DNA of 64,000 nucleotides from Peristeroidobacter soli (GCF_004138485.1 NZ_ML142848.1:1-64000), one strand, 5' to 3'. Numbered from the stretch's first letter, positions 47,314 to 55,995 are shown. Notes: generated by a model from the sequence alone, not told the origin. Numbers and translations: made by a program.

Positions 47314-47850
47314 TCACCGTGTCGCCGAGCCGGGAAAACTTCCGGACTTCAAGAGCGGAATGAGCCCGCCCGCTTGCAGCATGCCCAGCAGAAACTGCGA
47401 CGGCGGCGCGCCTTGCAGGCGCTTGCCAGTGGTGAGGTTCTCGAGCGTCGCCGCCTTGATGTCGACGCGCACTTCATCGCCGTCGTTGACCAGCGCATGC
47501 ACACCGGTCGCTTCCAGCAGTGGCAAGCCGATCTCCAAACAGTTGCGATAGAACGTACGAGAAAACTGTTCCGCGACGACAGCGCCGATGCCGGTGGCTT
47601 TGAGTGCCTTGGTGGCCAGAGCGCGCCCCGACGAACAGCCGAAGTTGCGACCCGCGACCAGAATGTCGCCCGGCCGGACCTGTTTGGGAAACTCCGGATT
47701 CAGGGTTTCGAGCACGAAGGCCGCCATTTCTTGCGGCGACTTGAACATGACGTGCGTGGGAGTCAGGGCGTCGGTGGGAATATTGTCACCAAACTTCCAG
47801 CACCGCCCTTGAAAGATCCAGTTCGTTGCCAAGCGCCTCTTCCTGTCCAC
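47314..47850 (-). CDS. LeuD-like small subunit with altered substrate loop
   Basis: A 178-residue LeuD/DmdB-type protein and the first gene of the seven-gene operon. It keeps FGDNIPTDAL and VAGRNFGCSSGRALATKAL, but the canonical GS(S/A)RE reads SSGRA, so the conserved glutamate is lost. It is the probable partner of the cysteine-less LeuC-like protein three genes downstream. GTG 47850 is taken as the start; a TTG eight codons in, close behind AGGAAGAGG, is an alternative. The 23-bp palindrome lies 75-97 bases upstream. Confidence 0.8.
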   Translation of the reverse strand: MDRKRRLATNWIFQGRCWKFGDNIPTDALTPTHVMFKSPQEMAAFVLETLNPEFPKQVRPGDILVAGRNFGCSSGRALATKALKATGIGAVVAEQFSRTFYRNCLEIGLPLLEATGVHALVNDGDEVRVDIKAATLENLTTGKRLQGAPPSQFLLGMLQAGGLIPLLKSGSFPGSATR

Positions 47851-47924
47851 ATGCCGTGGTTGCCTCTGACAACAAACATTCTCAAGGGCCCGCGCCCATG
47901 CCGTCCATTAGCCCTTGCTCAACG

Positions 47925-47947
47925 AGTCATAGCGAGTCGCTATGACT
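47925..47947. promoter_or_regulatory. 23-bp palindrome, candidate LysR operator of the seven-gene operon
   Basis: Arms AGTCATAGCGA and TCGCTATGACT are perfect complements around a single G. The inner ATAGC-N5-GCTAT fits the T-N11-A box typical of LysR regulators. It lies 75-97 bases upstream of the first operon gene and about 160 bases downstream of the LysR gene that probably acts on it. No other copy was seen in the window. Confidence 0.6.
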
Positions 47948-48015
47948 TTGAGTGAGCCGTTGGAGTTAGCAGTTGGAGATAGCTCCTGCACCGATCCATT
48001 GACCGCCGGCCCTTC

Positions 48016-48042
48016 TGAGCCGTACGGCGATTGAGGGCCTCC
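48016..48042. repeat. REP-like unit, locus B first arm
   Basis: TGAGCCGTACGGCGATTGAGGG is the complement of the REP-like unit. It faces a second copy at 48068-48093, so the two can pair across a 25-base loop. The pair lies between the LysR stop and the operon it is presumed to control. Confidence 0.75.
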
Positions 48043-48067
48043 GTTATTCCTTTCGTACGATCTAAGA

Positions 48068-48093
48068 AGCCCTCAATCGCCGTACGGCTCGGA
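48068..48093. repeat. REP-like unit, locus B second arm
   Basis: Contains CCTCAATCGCCGTACGGCTC, inverted relative to the copy at 48016-48042. It ends about 12 bases from the LysR stop codon. Confidence 0.75.
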
Positions 48094-48104
48094 GCGACTG
48101 TGGC

Positions 48105-49082
48105 TCAGGATCTCCCGCGTCGGGAGGCCTTTCGCCTCGGAAGCAGTGGATATCCCAGCGTCGGACACAGCGCATAGATTTCCTTCTGCAACACCCGTGC
48201 AAGCTCGGACAGCTGCGCGTCCGCGCGCATTAGAAATCCCATGGGCCGCTCCACCGCCGCCGTCGCCACCTGCGCTCGCTGCGATGGTTTCAACACCACC
48301 TCCAGCAGCTTCCCGGCAATCACCTGATCCTCCACCGAATCCATCGATAGAATGCCGATGAACTCGCTGCCGATAGTTGCGGCGTTCAGATAGATCACCG
48401 AATTGCTGGTGATAGTCGTCGCTCGCGGCTCCACGCCGCGACTGTGCGCGAGCGCGCAAAGCGCGTCGTAATAGGAAAGAACGTCCGCGGAATAGAGCCA
48501 GCAATACTTCGTGAGCTGCTCGATACTCACCGCGCCGACGCTGGCGAGCGGGTGATTCGCATCGACGAACAGCCCGCAGCGATCATGAAACAACGTCTCC
48601 CCCACGAGATCCGGCTTGCCCACGATGGCATCCAGCGGCGCGATAGCGAAATCCAGCTCGCCCAGTTGCAGCGCTGGCACCAGTTCCTCCGCCACGCCAC
48701 TCACCACGCTGAGCCGCACCGAATAGCGGCTTTGCGACAACTTCGCATTCGCCGCCGGAATCACGCGGCCCAGAAACCCCGTGCCACGAGCAACGCCCAC
48801 CGTGACATGGCCGGTGAAGCCGCCGGAAATGGCGGCGCGCTCGTTGTCGAGTTGACGCCATTCGGCAAGCACGCGCTTGCCGCGACGATAGACGGCCTTG
48901 CCGAGCTCCGTCGTCGTCACGCCTTTGGTGCCTCGATAAAGCAGCGGCTCGCCGAAATAGGCCTCCAACTGATGGATGCTCTTGCTCAAGCCAGGCTGCG
49001 ACAGGCTGAGACTCTCGGCCGCCTTGCCGAAGCTGCCCCCCTCGACCACGGCGATGAAACGTTTGAGCTGTGCGAAATCCAT
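48105..49082 (-). CDS. LysR-family transcriptional regulator
   Basis: A 325-residue LysR regulator. The N-terminal helix-turn-helix is clear (MDFAQLKRFIAVVEGGSFGKAAESLSLSQPGLSKSIHQLEAYFGEPLLYR), followed by a periplasmic-binding-protein-like effector domain from about residue 90. It is divergent from the DUF6282 gene, 101 bases away, and lies upstream of the seven-gene LeuCD/M24 operon on the same strand. It is the natural candidate to bind the 23-bp T-N11-A palindrome at 47925-47947. The inducer is unknown. Confidence 0.9.
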   Translation of the reverse strand: MDFAQLKRFIAVVEGGSFGKAAESLSLSQPGLSKSIHQLEAYFGEPLLYRGTKGVTTTELGKAVYRRGKRVLAEWRQLDNERAAISGGFTGHVTVGVARGTGFLGRVIPAANAKLSQSRYSVRLSVVSGVAEELVPALQLGELDFAIAPLDAIVGKPDLVGETLFHDRCGLFVDANHPLASVGAVSIEQLTKYCWLYSADVLSYYDALCALAHSRGVEPRATTITSNSVIYLNAATIGSEFIGILSMDSVEDQVIAGKLLEVVLKPSQRAQVATAAVERPMGFLMRADAQLSELARVLQKEIYALCPTLGYPLLPRRKASRRGRS

Positions 49083-49183
49083 GAAGTCACATCCTTTGGC
49101 TATGACCTGTATCGGGCGGGCTATTGGACAGTGAGGGGCCAGTCGACCAGAATCGCGCTGGCAGCAGCATGCGAGGGGGAACA

Positions 49184-50116
49184 ATGGCCGCGAACCTCAA
49201 ACCCGACAGCACCGATGAAGCGCTCGAAGAGCGCATCTCGCGCCTGCTCGTGGGCGCCGTGGACATGCATTGTCATTCCGGCCCATCCGTGATGGCCCGT
49301 GACATGAATCACATCGAGGCCATGCAGGAAGCGTCCGCGGCGGGCTTTCGCGCAATGCTGATCAAGGACCACTATTACTCGGCGACCCCCGTCACCGAGA
49401 TGCTCAATCAGACGCACGGACATCTGAAAGTCACGATGTTTTCCGGCGTGCCGCTCAACAATGCGCTGGGCGGCTTCAACAAGCACGCGGTCGATCATGG
49501 CATCGCGCTCGGCGCCAAACTCGTTTGGCTGCCGACTTTCTCCTCGAAGAATCACTGCGAATCCCGCTACGGCATCAGGGCCGGGTTCCCGCACACGAAA
49601 AAGAAGCTGCTGCCGATCGACCAGCTCACGCCGCTCGACGCCAACGGCAACGTCAAGGATGAGGTGAAGGAGATTCTGGATCTGATCGCGCAAAACGACG
49701 TCATCCTGGCCGGCGGTCACTGTCATGTCTCGGAGATCTTCCCGGTGTTCGAGGAGGCGAAGCGGCGCGGCGTGAAGCGGCTGCTGGTCAACCACCCGAG
49801 CTTCATCGTCGATGCCTCGCTCGAGGATGTGAAACAGTTTGTCGCGATGGGGGCCTATATCGAGCATTCGCTATGCATGTTCATTCCGGTTGCCAGAAGA
49901 AAAAGAGATCCGTTTCCGCCCGAGGAGCTGGACCGGTTGATCAAGGCGGGCACGGTGGATCGAACCATCCTCGCTTCGGACCTCGGCCAGCAAGGCGCTG
50001 ATCATCCGGTCGTCGGATTTCGGAACGTGATCAGGATTTGCATGGGGTTGGGGTATTCGGATGAGGACATTCATAAGATGGTGTCGCGCAATCCGGTGGA
50101 GCTGTTGGGGATATAA
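49184..50116 (+). CDS. DUF6282 amidohydrolase-like protein, cytoplasmic
   Basis: A 310-residue metal-dependent-hydrolase-like protein. HxH is in VDMHCHSGPSV (near residue 29), further histidines lie in GGHCHVSE and VNHPSF, and ILASDLGQ gives the distal Asp, the usual amidohydrolase order. I assign it to DUF6282 by resemblance to the second copy at 61093. It has no signal peptide. The start is supported by GAGGGGG six bases upstream. It is divergent from the LysR gene. It may hydrolyse or decarboxylate an aromatic or ring-opened acid; the reaction is unknown. Confidence 0.72.
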   Translation: MAANLKPDSTDEALEERISRLLVGAVDMHCHSGPSVMARDMNHIEAMQEASAAGFRAMLIKDHYYSATPVTEMLNQTHGHLKVTMFSGVPLNNALGGFNKHAVDHGIALGAKLVWLPTFSSKNHCESRYGIRAGFPHTKKKLLPIDQLTPLDANGNVKDEVKEILDLIAQNDVILAGGHCHVSEIFPVFEEAKRRGVKRLLVNHPSFIVDASLEDVKQFVAMGAYIEHSLCMFIPVARRKRDPFPPEELDRLIKAGTVDRTILASDLGQQGADHPVVGFRNVIRICMGLGYSDEDIHKMVSRNPVELLGI

Positions 50117-50126
50117 GAGAGTCGGA

Positions 50127-50178
50127 CCGGAGGCCCTCAATCGCCGTACGGCTCGGAACGGCTTCGTTCCGGCCTCCG
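50127..50178. repeat. REP-like unit, locus C, with nested hairpin
   Basis: A single REP-like unit (TCGCCGTACGGCTCGGA) is followed by CGGAACG-GCTT-CGTTCCG and enclosed by CCGGAGGCC/GGCCTCCG. It fills the 64-base gap between two convergent genes and could act as a bidirectional transcription stop. Confidence 0.75.
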
Positions 50179-50180
50179 CT

Positions 50181-50981
50181 TCAGGTCTCGGGTTTCGCCA
50201 GTTTCCTGAAATGCTCCAACTGCGTCAGCGCCCCCGACCTCAGCAGGCCTTGATCGCTCGCAACCATCAACGCCGTAACCCCAAGGTCGATCATCTTCTT
50301 GGCATCGTCCGAGGCCATATTCTGCGTGACCGCGCACAGGGCCTTGCCACTGTTGAGCACCGCTTTCGCAACGATACGCACAGCCTCTTCCACGCTCGGC
50401 GCAGGGCCGGTCGCATTACTTAGCGACAGGCCGAGATCGCCGCGTCCCAGAAAGAAACCGTCGATGCCCTCGACAGCCACAATCTCATCGATGTGCTCGA
50501 GCGCCTCGCGGTCCTCGATCATCGCAATCACCGTAGTGGTCGCATCCGACGCTGCGTAGTGAGCTTCGAACGACCGGCCGCCGTAGTCACCACCGCGACC
50601 GACACCCGAACCTCGCGTGCCGCCCTTGTAACGGGCCCATGACGCAATGTTTCGAGCCTTCTCCACCGAGGCGACGTGCGGAACCATGACCCCGATAGCT
50701 CCATCGTCCAGCGCGGAGAGGATGCTGTTCGCATCGGGCCGTGCAACGCGCACCAGCCCCGCGGTGTTGAAAGCCCGGGCGCCGAGGAAACCGACCTCGA
50801 GCGATTGCCGTGTCCACGGCGCATGCTCCTCGTCGAGCATGACGAAGTCATAACCCAGCGACCCCAGGATCTCCGTCGAGTGCGACGTGGGCGTTTTGCA
50901 GAACGTGCCGATCAGCAACTCGCGGGCGAGCAGGCGCTTGCGGAAGTCGCGTGGCGCGGGGCGTGGCAGTGAAGACGTCAT
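50181..50981 (-). CDS. HpcH/HpaI-family aldolase
   Basis: A 266-residue class II pyruvate-aldolase-type enzyme. Visible elements are GYDFVMLDEEHAPW near residue 43, LVRVARPDANSIL, the metal-ligand Glu in AMIEDREAL (near residue 153) and Asp in GRGDLGLSL (near residue 180). It would cleave a 4-hydroxy-2-oxo acid into pyruvate or oxaloacetate plus an aldehyde. It is divergent from the BKACE gene; the gap contains a FerC-type operator, so it probably belongs to the ferulate regulon. Confidence 0.87.
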   Translation of the reverse strand: MTSSLPRPAPRDFRKRLLARELLIGTFCKTPTSHSTEILGSLGYDFVMLDEEHAPWTRQSLEVGFLGARAFNTAGLVRVARPDANSILSALDDGAIGVMVPHVASVEKARNIASWARYKGGTRGSGVGRGGDYGGRSFEAHYAASDATTTVIAMIEDREALEHIDEIVAVEGIDGFFLGRGDLGLSLSNATGPAPSVEEAVRIVAKAVLNSGKALCAVTQNMASDDAKKMIDLGVTALMVASDQGLLRSGALTQLEHFRKLAKPET

Positions 50982-51088
50982 GACGAGCGATGCCTCGATT
51001 CAAACCCAAGAAAACTGGCGAATCCGCTCGCCCCCTGCCAATCCCTTGCACGAATATTTTTGTCGAGCCGGTTCAATCGACCGATCTA

Positions 51089-51103
51089 ATCAGCTAGGCT
51101 TAT
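51089..51103. promoter_or_regulatory. FerC-type operator between HpcH aldolase and BKACE genes
   Basis: ATCAGCTAGGCTTAT matches the repeated ATCAGCCnGGCTGAT site at 13 of 15 positions allowing any centre base. It is 44 bases before the BKACE start and 108 bases before the aldolase start. Confidence 0.6.
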
Positions 51104-51146
51104 CTAAATTAGACCGATCGCCCTCGCCTGTCAAAGGAGTCGTTGC

Positions 51147-52067
51147 ATGAGCCGGAAAGTGGTCCTCACCTGTGCCGTCACCGGCGGCGGACGCCCGCAT
51201 CCCCGTCATCCCGCCATCCCGATCACCCCGGCCCAGATCGCGGACAGCTGTCTGGAGGCGGCGAAGGAAGGCGCCTCCGTCGTTCACATCCACGTGCGCA
51301 ATCCCGAGACGGGAATGAGCTCCGACGACCCGCGGCTGTTCGACGAAGTGGTCGATCGCGTGCGTTCGAGCGGCGTCGATGTCGTCATCAACCTGACCTG
51401 CGGCATGGGTGCGCTGTTCGTGCCCGATCCCGAAGACGAGTCGCGCCCCGGGCCGTACTCCAAAATCTACCCCGTTCCCAAGCGGATGCGCCACATCGAG
51501 CGCAATCTGCCGGAGCTGGCGTCGTTCGATATCACCGCCGGCAACCGTCACTATGGCCGCTTCGAAGCCATCTACATGAACACGCCGCACTCCATGCGCC
51601 TGATGGCCAGGCGCTTCAAAGAGCTCGGCGTGAAGCCGGAGCTGGAAGTGTTCGACGCGGGCAACATCGTGCTCGCCAAGGAACTGATCGCCGAAGGCTT
51701 GATCGACGGCCCGCCGCTGTTTCAGATGGTGTTCGGCGTCAAATGGACCGCGCCGAGCGGCATCGAGCCGTTGCTCTATCAGCGCAACCTGTTGCCGTCC
51801 GACGCCGTGTGGCAAGCATTCGGCATCGGCACCGAACAGATGCCGATGCTGGCGCACACAGCGCTGCTGGGTGGACACGTCCGGGTGGGCCTGGAAGACA
51901 ACTTGTATCTTTCGCGCGGCGTCTTCGCCACCAACGGTCAGCTGGTCGAACGCGCCCGCAAACTCTTGGAGTGCCTCGATCTAACCGTCGCGACGCCCGA
52001 GGAAGCGCGACAGATCTTTCATTTGAAGAAGCAACCCGCGCTTACAGAGCCAAGCCTGCCACGCTAG
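51147..52067 (+). CDS. BKACE, beta-keto acid cleavage enzyme (DUF849)
   Basis: A 306-residue enzyme of the BKACE family, which joins a beta-keto acid with acetyl-CoA to give acetoacetate and a shortened acyl-CoA, using Zn. The catalytic metal pair is visible in VHIHVRNPETG (near residue 48), and LTCAVTGGGRP at the N-terminus and EVFDAGNI near residue 170 are typical. AAAGGAG precedes the ATG. Its stop overlaps the convergent thioesterase gene by 26 bases. The neighbouring acyl-CoA ligase and thioesterase suggest an acyl-CoA pathway; the precise keto acid is not evident. Confidence 0.88.
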   Translation: MSRKVVLTCAVTGGGRPHPRHPAIPITPAQIADSCLEAAKEGASVVHIHVRNPETGMSSDDPRLFDEVVDRVRSSGVDVVINLTCGMGALFVPDPEDESRPGPYSKIYPVPKRMRHIERNLPELASFDITAGNRHYGRFEAIYMNTPHSMRLMARRFKELGVKPELEVFDAGNIVLAKELIAEGLIDGPPLFQMVFGVKWTAPSGIEPLLYQRNLLPSDAVWQAFGIGTEQMPMLAHTALLGGHVRVGLEDNLYLSRGVFATNGQLVERARKLLECLDLTVATPEEARQIFHLKKQPALTEPSLPR

Positions 52068-52980
52068 CTTCGCGATAAGCGGCCTGTGCCTCGGCGGTCA
52101 ACGGAATGGACCGCCGGGCATCCAGATCCAGCGCGATACCCACCGTCCTGACGGCTGCCCAGGGCGCACCCGTCTCCGGGTCGAGCAGCCAATGTGAAGC
52201 GTGGGTGACTCGGTCCGTGCAGCCCGCGAGCGCCGAACGCACTTCACAACCGTCGCCTGCCTTGGGCCAGCGTACGTGCACGGTCTGAAACTCGATGAGC
52301 GCCGAGCCGACTCGCGATGTTCCGCCTGGCATCGTGCGCGCGAGCACGTCGCGCCAATCGCCATTTCGCAAGTGAGGAATGCTATCGGCAACACGCCCCA
52401 TGAATGACGACATCCGCCAGTAGCCGTGGACATCGCAGCCGTCCGGCATGATCGTGCCGACGCCAGTCGTACGCATTCCCAATTGCCGCGCCCGTTCCAA
52501 TGAGGCGGTGACCTCGACGTGATCGAGAACCAGGCTGCGCGGCTTCGCTTCACTGGGCGCTTCGCAAATCAAAGCGCTGGCCGCACGCGTCGCCTGTGCG
52601 GGCCAGGCTTCAGGCCGGCCACTGTCGCGCTCGATGTAACCGATCGAAAGCCGGAACGTCGCGGCCATCTTGCCGGAATTGGAGTGATGCAACAGAAACA
52701 ATACCACCGCATCGTCGTGGCCCCAGCTGAGCACTTGCGCTGTCGCATGCAGGGCCGCGCCGGCTCGCGCCTCATGCAAAAAGCGCATGTGCTGTGCTTT
52801 GATGAATAGATGATGTGCGCCCGAGCCGTCATTGACATCCGTGAGCCCGAGCCATCGCGCGAGACCGGCAAGTGCCTGCTCCACGCGCGTCACGTAGTAG
52901 CGCGTGTTGAAGTGACCGACGTGGTCGCACTCCCAGGCATTGGCGCAACCTCTCCAGACCTCGATGGGCGCGCCGTTCAT
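52042..52980 (-). CDS. Double-hotdog acyl-CoA thioesterase
   Basis: A 312-residue protein with two hotdog domains. The first has the 4-hydroxybenzoyl-CoA-thioesterase-like motif ECDHVGHFNTRYYV (near residues 18-31), and the second begins near residue 150. Related two-domain proteins hydrolyse betainyl-CoA after BKACE cleavage of dehydrocarnitine, so a pairing with the convergent BKACE is attractive. Its start overlaps the ferA stop (ATGA), tying it to the ferBA operon. It may release vanillate-side or acetyl-type CoA products. The substrate is unproven. Confidence 0.78.
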   Translation of the reverse strand: MNGAPIEVWRGCANAWECDHVGHFNTRYYVTRVEQALAGLARWLGLTDVNDGSGAHHLFIKAQHMRFLHEARAGAALHATAQVLSWGHDDAVVLFLLHHSNSGKMAATFRLSIGYIERDSGRPEAWPAQATRAASALICEAPSEAKPRSLVLDHVEVTASLERARQLGMRTTGVGTIMPDGCDVHGYWRMSSFMGRVADSIPHLRNGDWRDVLARTMPGGTSRVGSALIEFQTVHVRWPKAGDGCEVRSALAGCTDRVTHASHWLLDPETGAPWAAVRTVGIALDLDARRSIPLTAEAQAAYREASVAGLAL

Positions 52981-55073
52981 GAGTTCCCCACGACGAACAG
53001 CGCATCCAGCACAGTCGCTCCCTGCCCTCGTGGATGAATCCTGACCGGATTCAGATCCGCTTCGACGATCTCGGGATGCTGGAGCAGCAACGTGCTCAGG
53101 ATTTCGACCACGGTGATGGCCGCGTCGAGATCCGCGGGCGGCGCGCCCCGATAGCCGTCGAACAGCTTCGCGCCCTTGAGTGAGCGCAATGCCTGCTCGA
53201 TCTGCGCACGTCCCACGCCTGCCGGAATGAAGACCACATCCTGCAGCAACTCCGTGAGGATGCCGCCGAGCCCGACCATGATGACGGGACCCCAGCCGGC
53301 CTCGTTGCGCGCACCGATGATGATCTCGATGCCCGCCTCGCTCATGCGTTCCAACAGCATGCCATCGATCGACACGCCGGGCCGTTCGAGCGACAACCGT
53401 TGTTTCATCGCAGTCCACGCCGACCGCAACGAGGCGTCGTCGCGAATATCGAGCGCCACGGCGCCCGCTTCGGATTTATGCGGCAGCTGACTCGACTGTG
53501 CCTTCAGAGCGAGCGGAAAGCCGAGCTCGTCCGCAGCCTTCAGCGCCTCTTCGAATGACACGACGAAGCGGCTCGCAGGCATCGTCAAGCCGCGACGCGC
53601 GAGCAACTGCTTCGCACGGTATTCGGGAATCATCCCCGCATCGAGCGGCGCTTCGAGAGCGCGCGCAACGGCGGGCGTGACGTCAAACGAACGCGCCAGT
53701 CGCTTCACGGCCGCCAGCGCTCTGAACGCGCGCTCGGGCGATCGAAAGAACGGCGTGCCTGTGCTTCTGATCTGCTCCACGTACGTCTGCGGGATCGGAC
53801 AGTCCTCGCCCAACATGGCAAAGACCACATCCGGTTTGCCATCGAGCGAACGCAAGGCCTCGATGATCAGCGGCAACTTGCGATCGGCCGACTCGGCGCT
53901 CGGCAACGATAGGGTGAGGACGACACTGCCGAAGGCTGCATCGACGGCGATCAGCTCCAGCACTCTGCGGTACAGGCCGGTGTCGCTCATGGCCTGCGCC
54001 GTGAGATCCAGCGGATTGCTGGGCGGAGAAAAAACCGGCAGCTGACTCACCAGCGCTGCATGAGTCGAAGCGGACAACGGCGGCAACTGCAGCCCGACCG
54101 TCTCGCAGAAATCGAGCGCCAGACCCTTGAAGGCTCCAGATTCGCCGACGATCGCAGTCCCTCCGGCGGCGCGCGGATTCCGCAAACGGATCAACAGCTC
54201 GGGAACATCGATCAACGCTTCGAGGCTATCGACCAGACAAACCCCACGCGCCGTCACCTGCGCCGCCATGACGGAATAATCACCGGACAACGCGCCGGTG
54301 TGAGTCTTGGCCGCATCACGCCCAGCGGCGCTGCGCCCGAGGTGATGCAAGACGACGTACTTGCCGGCCTCGCGCGCACGCGTGGCCAGATCCAGGAATC
54401 TCGCCGGCCGACGGATCTGCTCCATCAACATGGCGATGACTCGCGTATGAGGATCGCCGATGAACTCTTCGAGGAAGTCCTCTGCGCCGAGCGACGCTTC
54501 GTTGCCGGTCGACACCGAATATGACACACCGACGCCGCGTGCCTGCAGAGCAACTCTCACGGCCGAAGCCATCGCGCCACTTTGTGAAACGACTGCAACG
54601 CCCGGTCGATCGCCGAGCGCCTCGAACGGCGCCACGCCGAACATCAACGGGACGCTGTCGACATAGTTGATCGATCCGAGGCAGTTCGGCCCCTGCAGAG
54701 CGATGCCAGCGCTCTGCGCGATGGCCGCGATCTCCTGCTGCGCACGCTTGCCCTCTTCGCCAGCTTCAGCGAAACCGCCGGCAAGCACGATCAAGCCGCC
54801 GATGTTTTTTTCGGCGCAGGCACGTACCGCATCCGCTATGTGAGCTTGTGGAATGGCCAGTACCGCGCAGTCGATGCCGTCGGGGAGCTCGGCGATGGAA
54901 CGAACACAGCGACGATCCCCGATGCGGTCGTAGCGGGGATTCACCAGATGCAGGGGTTTGGCGAAGCTGAATCGATCGAGGTTCGCCAGCACGCCCGCGC
55001 CGAGCGAGCCCCGAGTCGAAGATGCACCTACGATCGCCACGCTGCGAGGACGCAGAAGCCGACTGATCGACAC
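52977..55073 (-). CDS. ferA: FerA-like feruloyl-CoA synthetase (NDP-forming acyl-CoA ligase)
   Basis: A 698-residue NDP-forming acyl-CoA synthetase: CoA-binding domain (SVAIVGASSTRGSLG), succinyl-CoA-synthetase-like middle with VVSQSGAMASAV and the catalytic-histidine region GEDCPI/KTHTGALSG, and ATP-grasp part from about residue 470. Sphingobium FerA is of this unusual class and converts ferulate to feruloyl-CoA. The order ferC-ferB-ferA is the same here, with three bases between ferB and ferA. It overlaps the thioesterase gene. Activity on p-coumarate or caffeate is likely too. Confidence 0.85.
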   Translation of the reverse strand: MSISRLLRPRSVAIVGASSTRGSLGAGVLANLDRFSFAKPLHLVNPRYDRIGDRRCVRSIAELPDGIDCAVLAIPQAHIADAVRACAEKNIGGLIVLAGGFAEAGEEGKRAQQEIAAIAQSAGIALQGPNCLGSINYVDSVPLMFGVAPFEALGDRPGVAVVSQSGAMASAVRVALQARGVGVSYSVSTGNEASLGAEDFLEEFIGDPHTRVIAMLMEQIRRPARFLDLATRAREAGKYVVLHHLGRSAAGRDAAKTHTGALSGDYSVMAAQVTARGVCLVDSLEALIDVPELLIRLRNPRAAGGTAIVGESGAFKGLALDFCETVGLQLPPLSASTHAALVSQLPVFSPPSNPLDLTAQAMSDTGLYRRVLELIAVDAAFGSVVLTLSLPSAESADRKLPLIIEALRSLDGKPDVVFAMLGEDCPIPQTYVEQIRSTGTPFFRSPERAFRALAAVKRLARSFDVTPAVARALEAPLDAGMIPEYRAKQLLARRGLTMPASRFVVSFEEALKAADELGFPLALKAQSSQLPHKSEAGAVALDIRDDASLRSAWTAMKQRLSLERPGVSIDGMLLERMSEAGIEIIIGARNEAGWGPVIMVGLGGILTELLQDVVFIPAGVGRAQIEQALRSLKGAKLFDGYRGAPPADLDAAITVVEILSTLLLQHPEIVEADLNPVRIHPRGQGATVLDALFVVGNS

Positions 55074-55076
55074 GAG

Positions 55077-55928
55077 TTACTCCGGTCGCTTGTAACCCGA
55101 CAGGCCGGGCCGATAGCTCTTCTCGTCGAGGAACTGCGTCAGCCCCTGACTGCGACCCCGCTCGGGATCGTGGAACTGCGATTCCGCGCTCTTGGCAAAC
55201 AAATAATCGTTCGATACTTCCCACGGCATCTCTTGCACCATGCGCACGGCCATCTTCGTGCCACGCAGGACCGTCGGGTTCTTGCTGCGCAGGAGCGTCG
55301 CGAGCTCACGGGTATGCTGCTTCAGCTCGCTGAGCGGCACGGCCTCGTTGACCAAGCGCATCTCCGCAGCTTTGCGGCCATCGAACGTCTTGCCGGTCAG
55401 GGCGTAGTACATGGCATCCCGATGCGACATCACGGCAGTGATCGCCTTGGTCACCTGGCCGCCAGGCAGGATGCCCCAGTTGATTTCAGAGAGCCCGAAC
55501 TGCGCTTCTTCGGCGGCGATCGCCAGATCGCACGCCACCAGCGGTGTGAACGCTCCGCCGAAGCACCAGCCGTTGACCATGGCGATGGTGGGCTTCGGAT
55601 AAGTCAGCAGCATCTTCCATTGCCACTGCCACGCGGAGCGCTTGATGCGCATTTTCTTGGAATACGGCAGCGGATCCAGATCGCGGAAGAATTCCTTCAG
55701 ATCCATGCCGGCGGAGAACGCATCGCCGGCGCCGGTCAACACCACCACCGCGACCCGATCGTCGATCTCCAGTGCATCCAGCACCCGCACCATCTCGTCG
55801 TTCAGCGCCGGACTCATGGCATTGCGCTTGTCGGGCCGGTTGAGAGTGACCCAGGCGATGCCTTCGTCGATTTCCACCAGCACAGTGGCCAGCGGTGGCT
55901 GCAACACGAGTTGCTCAGAGGTAGTCAA
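55077..55928 (-). CDS. ferB: FerB-like feruloyl-CoA hydratase/lyase (vanillin-forming)
   Basis: A 283-residue crotonase-fold enzyme very close in layout to hydroxycinnamoyl-CoA hydratase-lyases. Seen are IAWVTLNRPDKRNAMSP, GAGDAFSAGMDLKEFFRD, IAMVNGWCFGGAFTPLVACDLAI with the oxyanion glycines, FGLSEINWGILPGG holding the catalytic Glu, and the C-terminal FLDEKSYRPGLSGYKR. It hydrates feruloyl-CoA and splits it into vanillin and acetyl-CoA. A GGAGGGA ribosome site precedes ATG, and two FerC-type operators lie 53-90 bases upstream. Confidence 0.93.
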   Translation of the reverse strand: MTTSEQLVLQPPLATVLVEIDEGIAWVTLNRPDKRNAMSPALNDEMVRVLDALEIDDRVAVVVLTGAGDAFSAGMDLKEFFRDLDPLPYSKKMRIKRSAWQWQWKMLLTYPKPTIAMVNGWCFGGAFTPLVACDLAIAAEEAQFGLSEINWGILPGGQVTKAITAVMSHRDAMYYALTGKTFDGRKAAEMRLVNEAVPLSELKQHTRELATLLRSKNPTVLRGTKMAVRMVQEMPWEVSNDYLFAKSAESQFHDPERGRSQGLTQFLDEKSYRPGLSGYKRPE

Positions 55929-55980
55929 CTTATATCCCTCCTGAAGGGAAACGCGAACCCATGAGCGCCACCATAATTCA

Positions 55981-55995
55981 ATCAGCCTGGCTGAT
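55981..55995. promoter_or_regulatory. FerC-type operator 1 upstream of ferBA
   Basis: ATCAGCC-T-GGCTGAT, perfect seven-base arms. It lies 53 bases upstream of ferB, in the gap between ferB and ferC. Confidence 0.75.
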
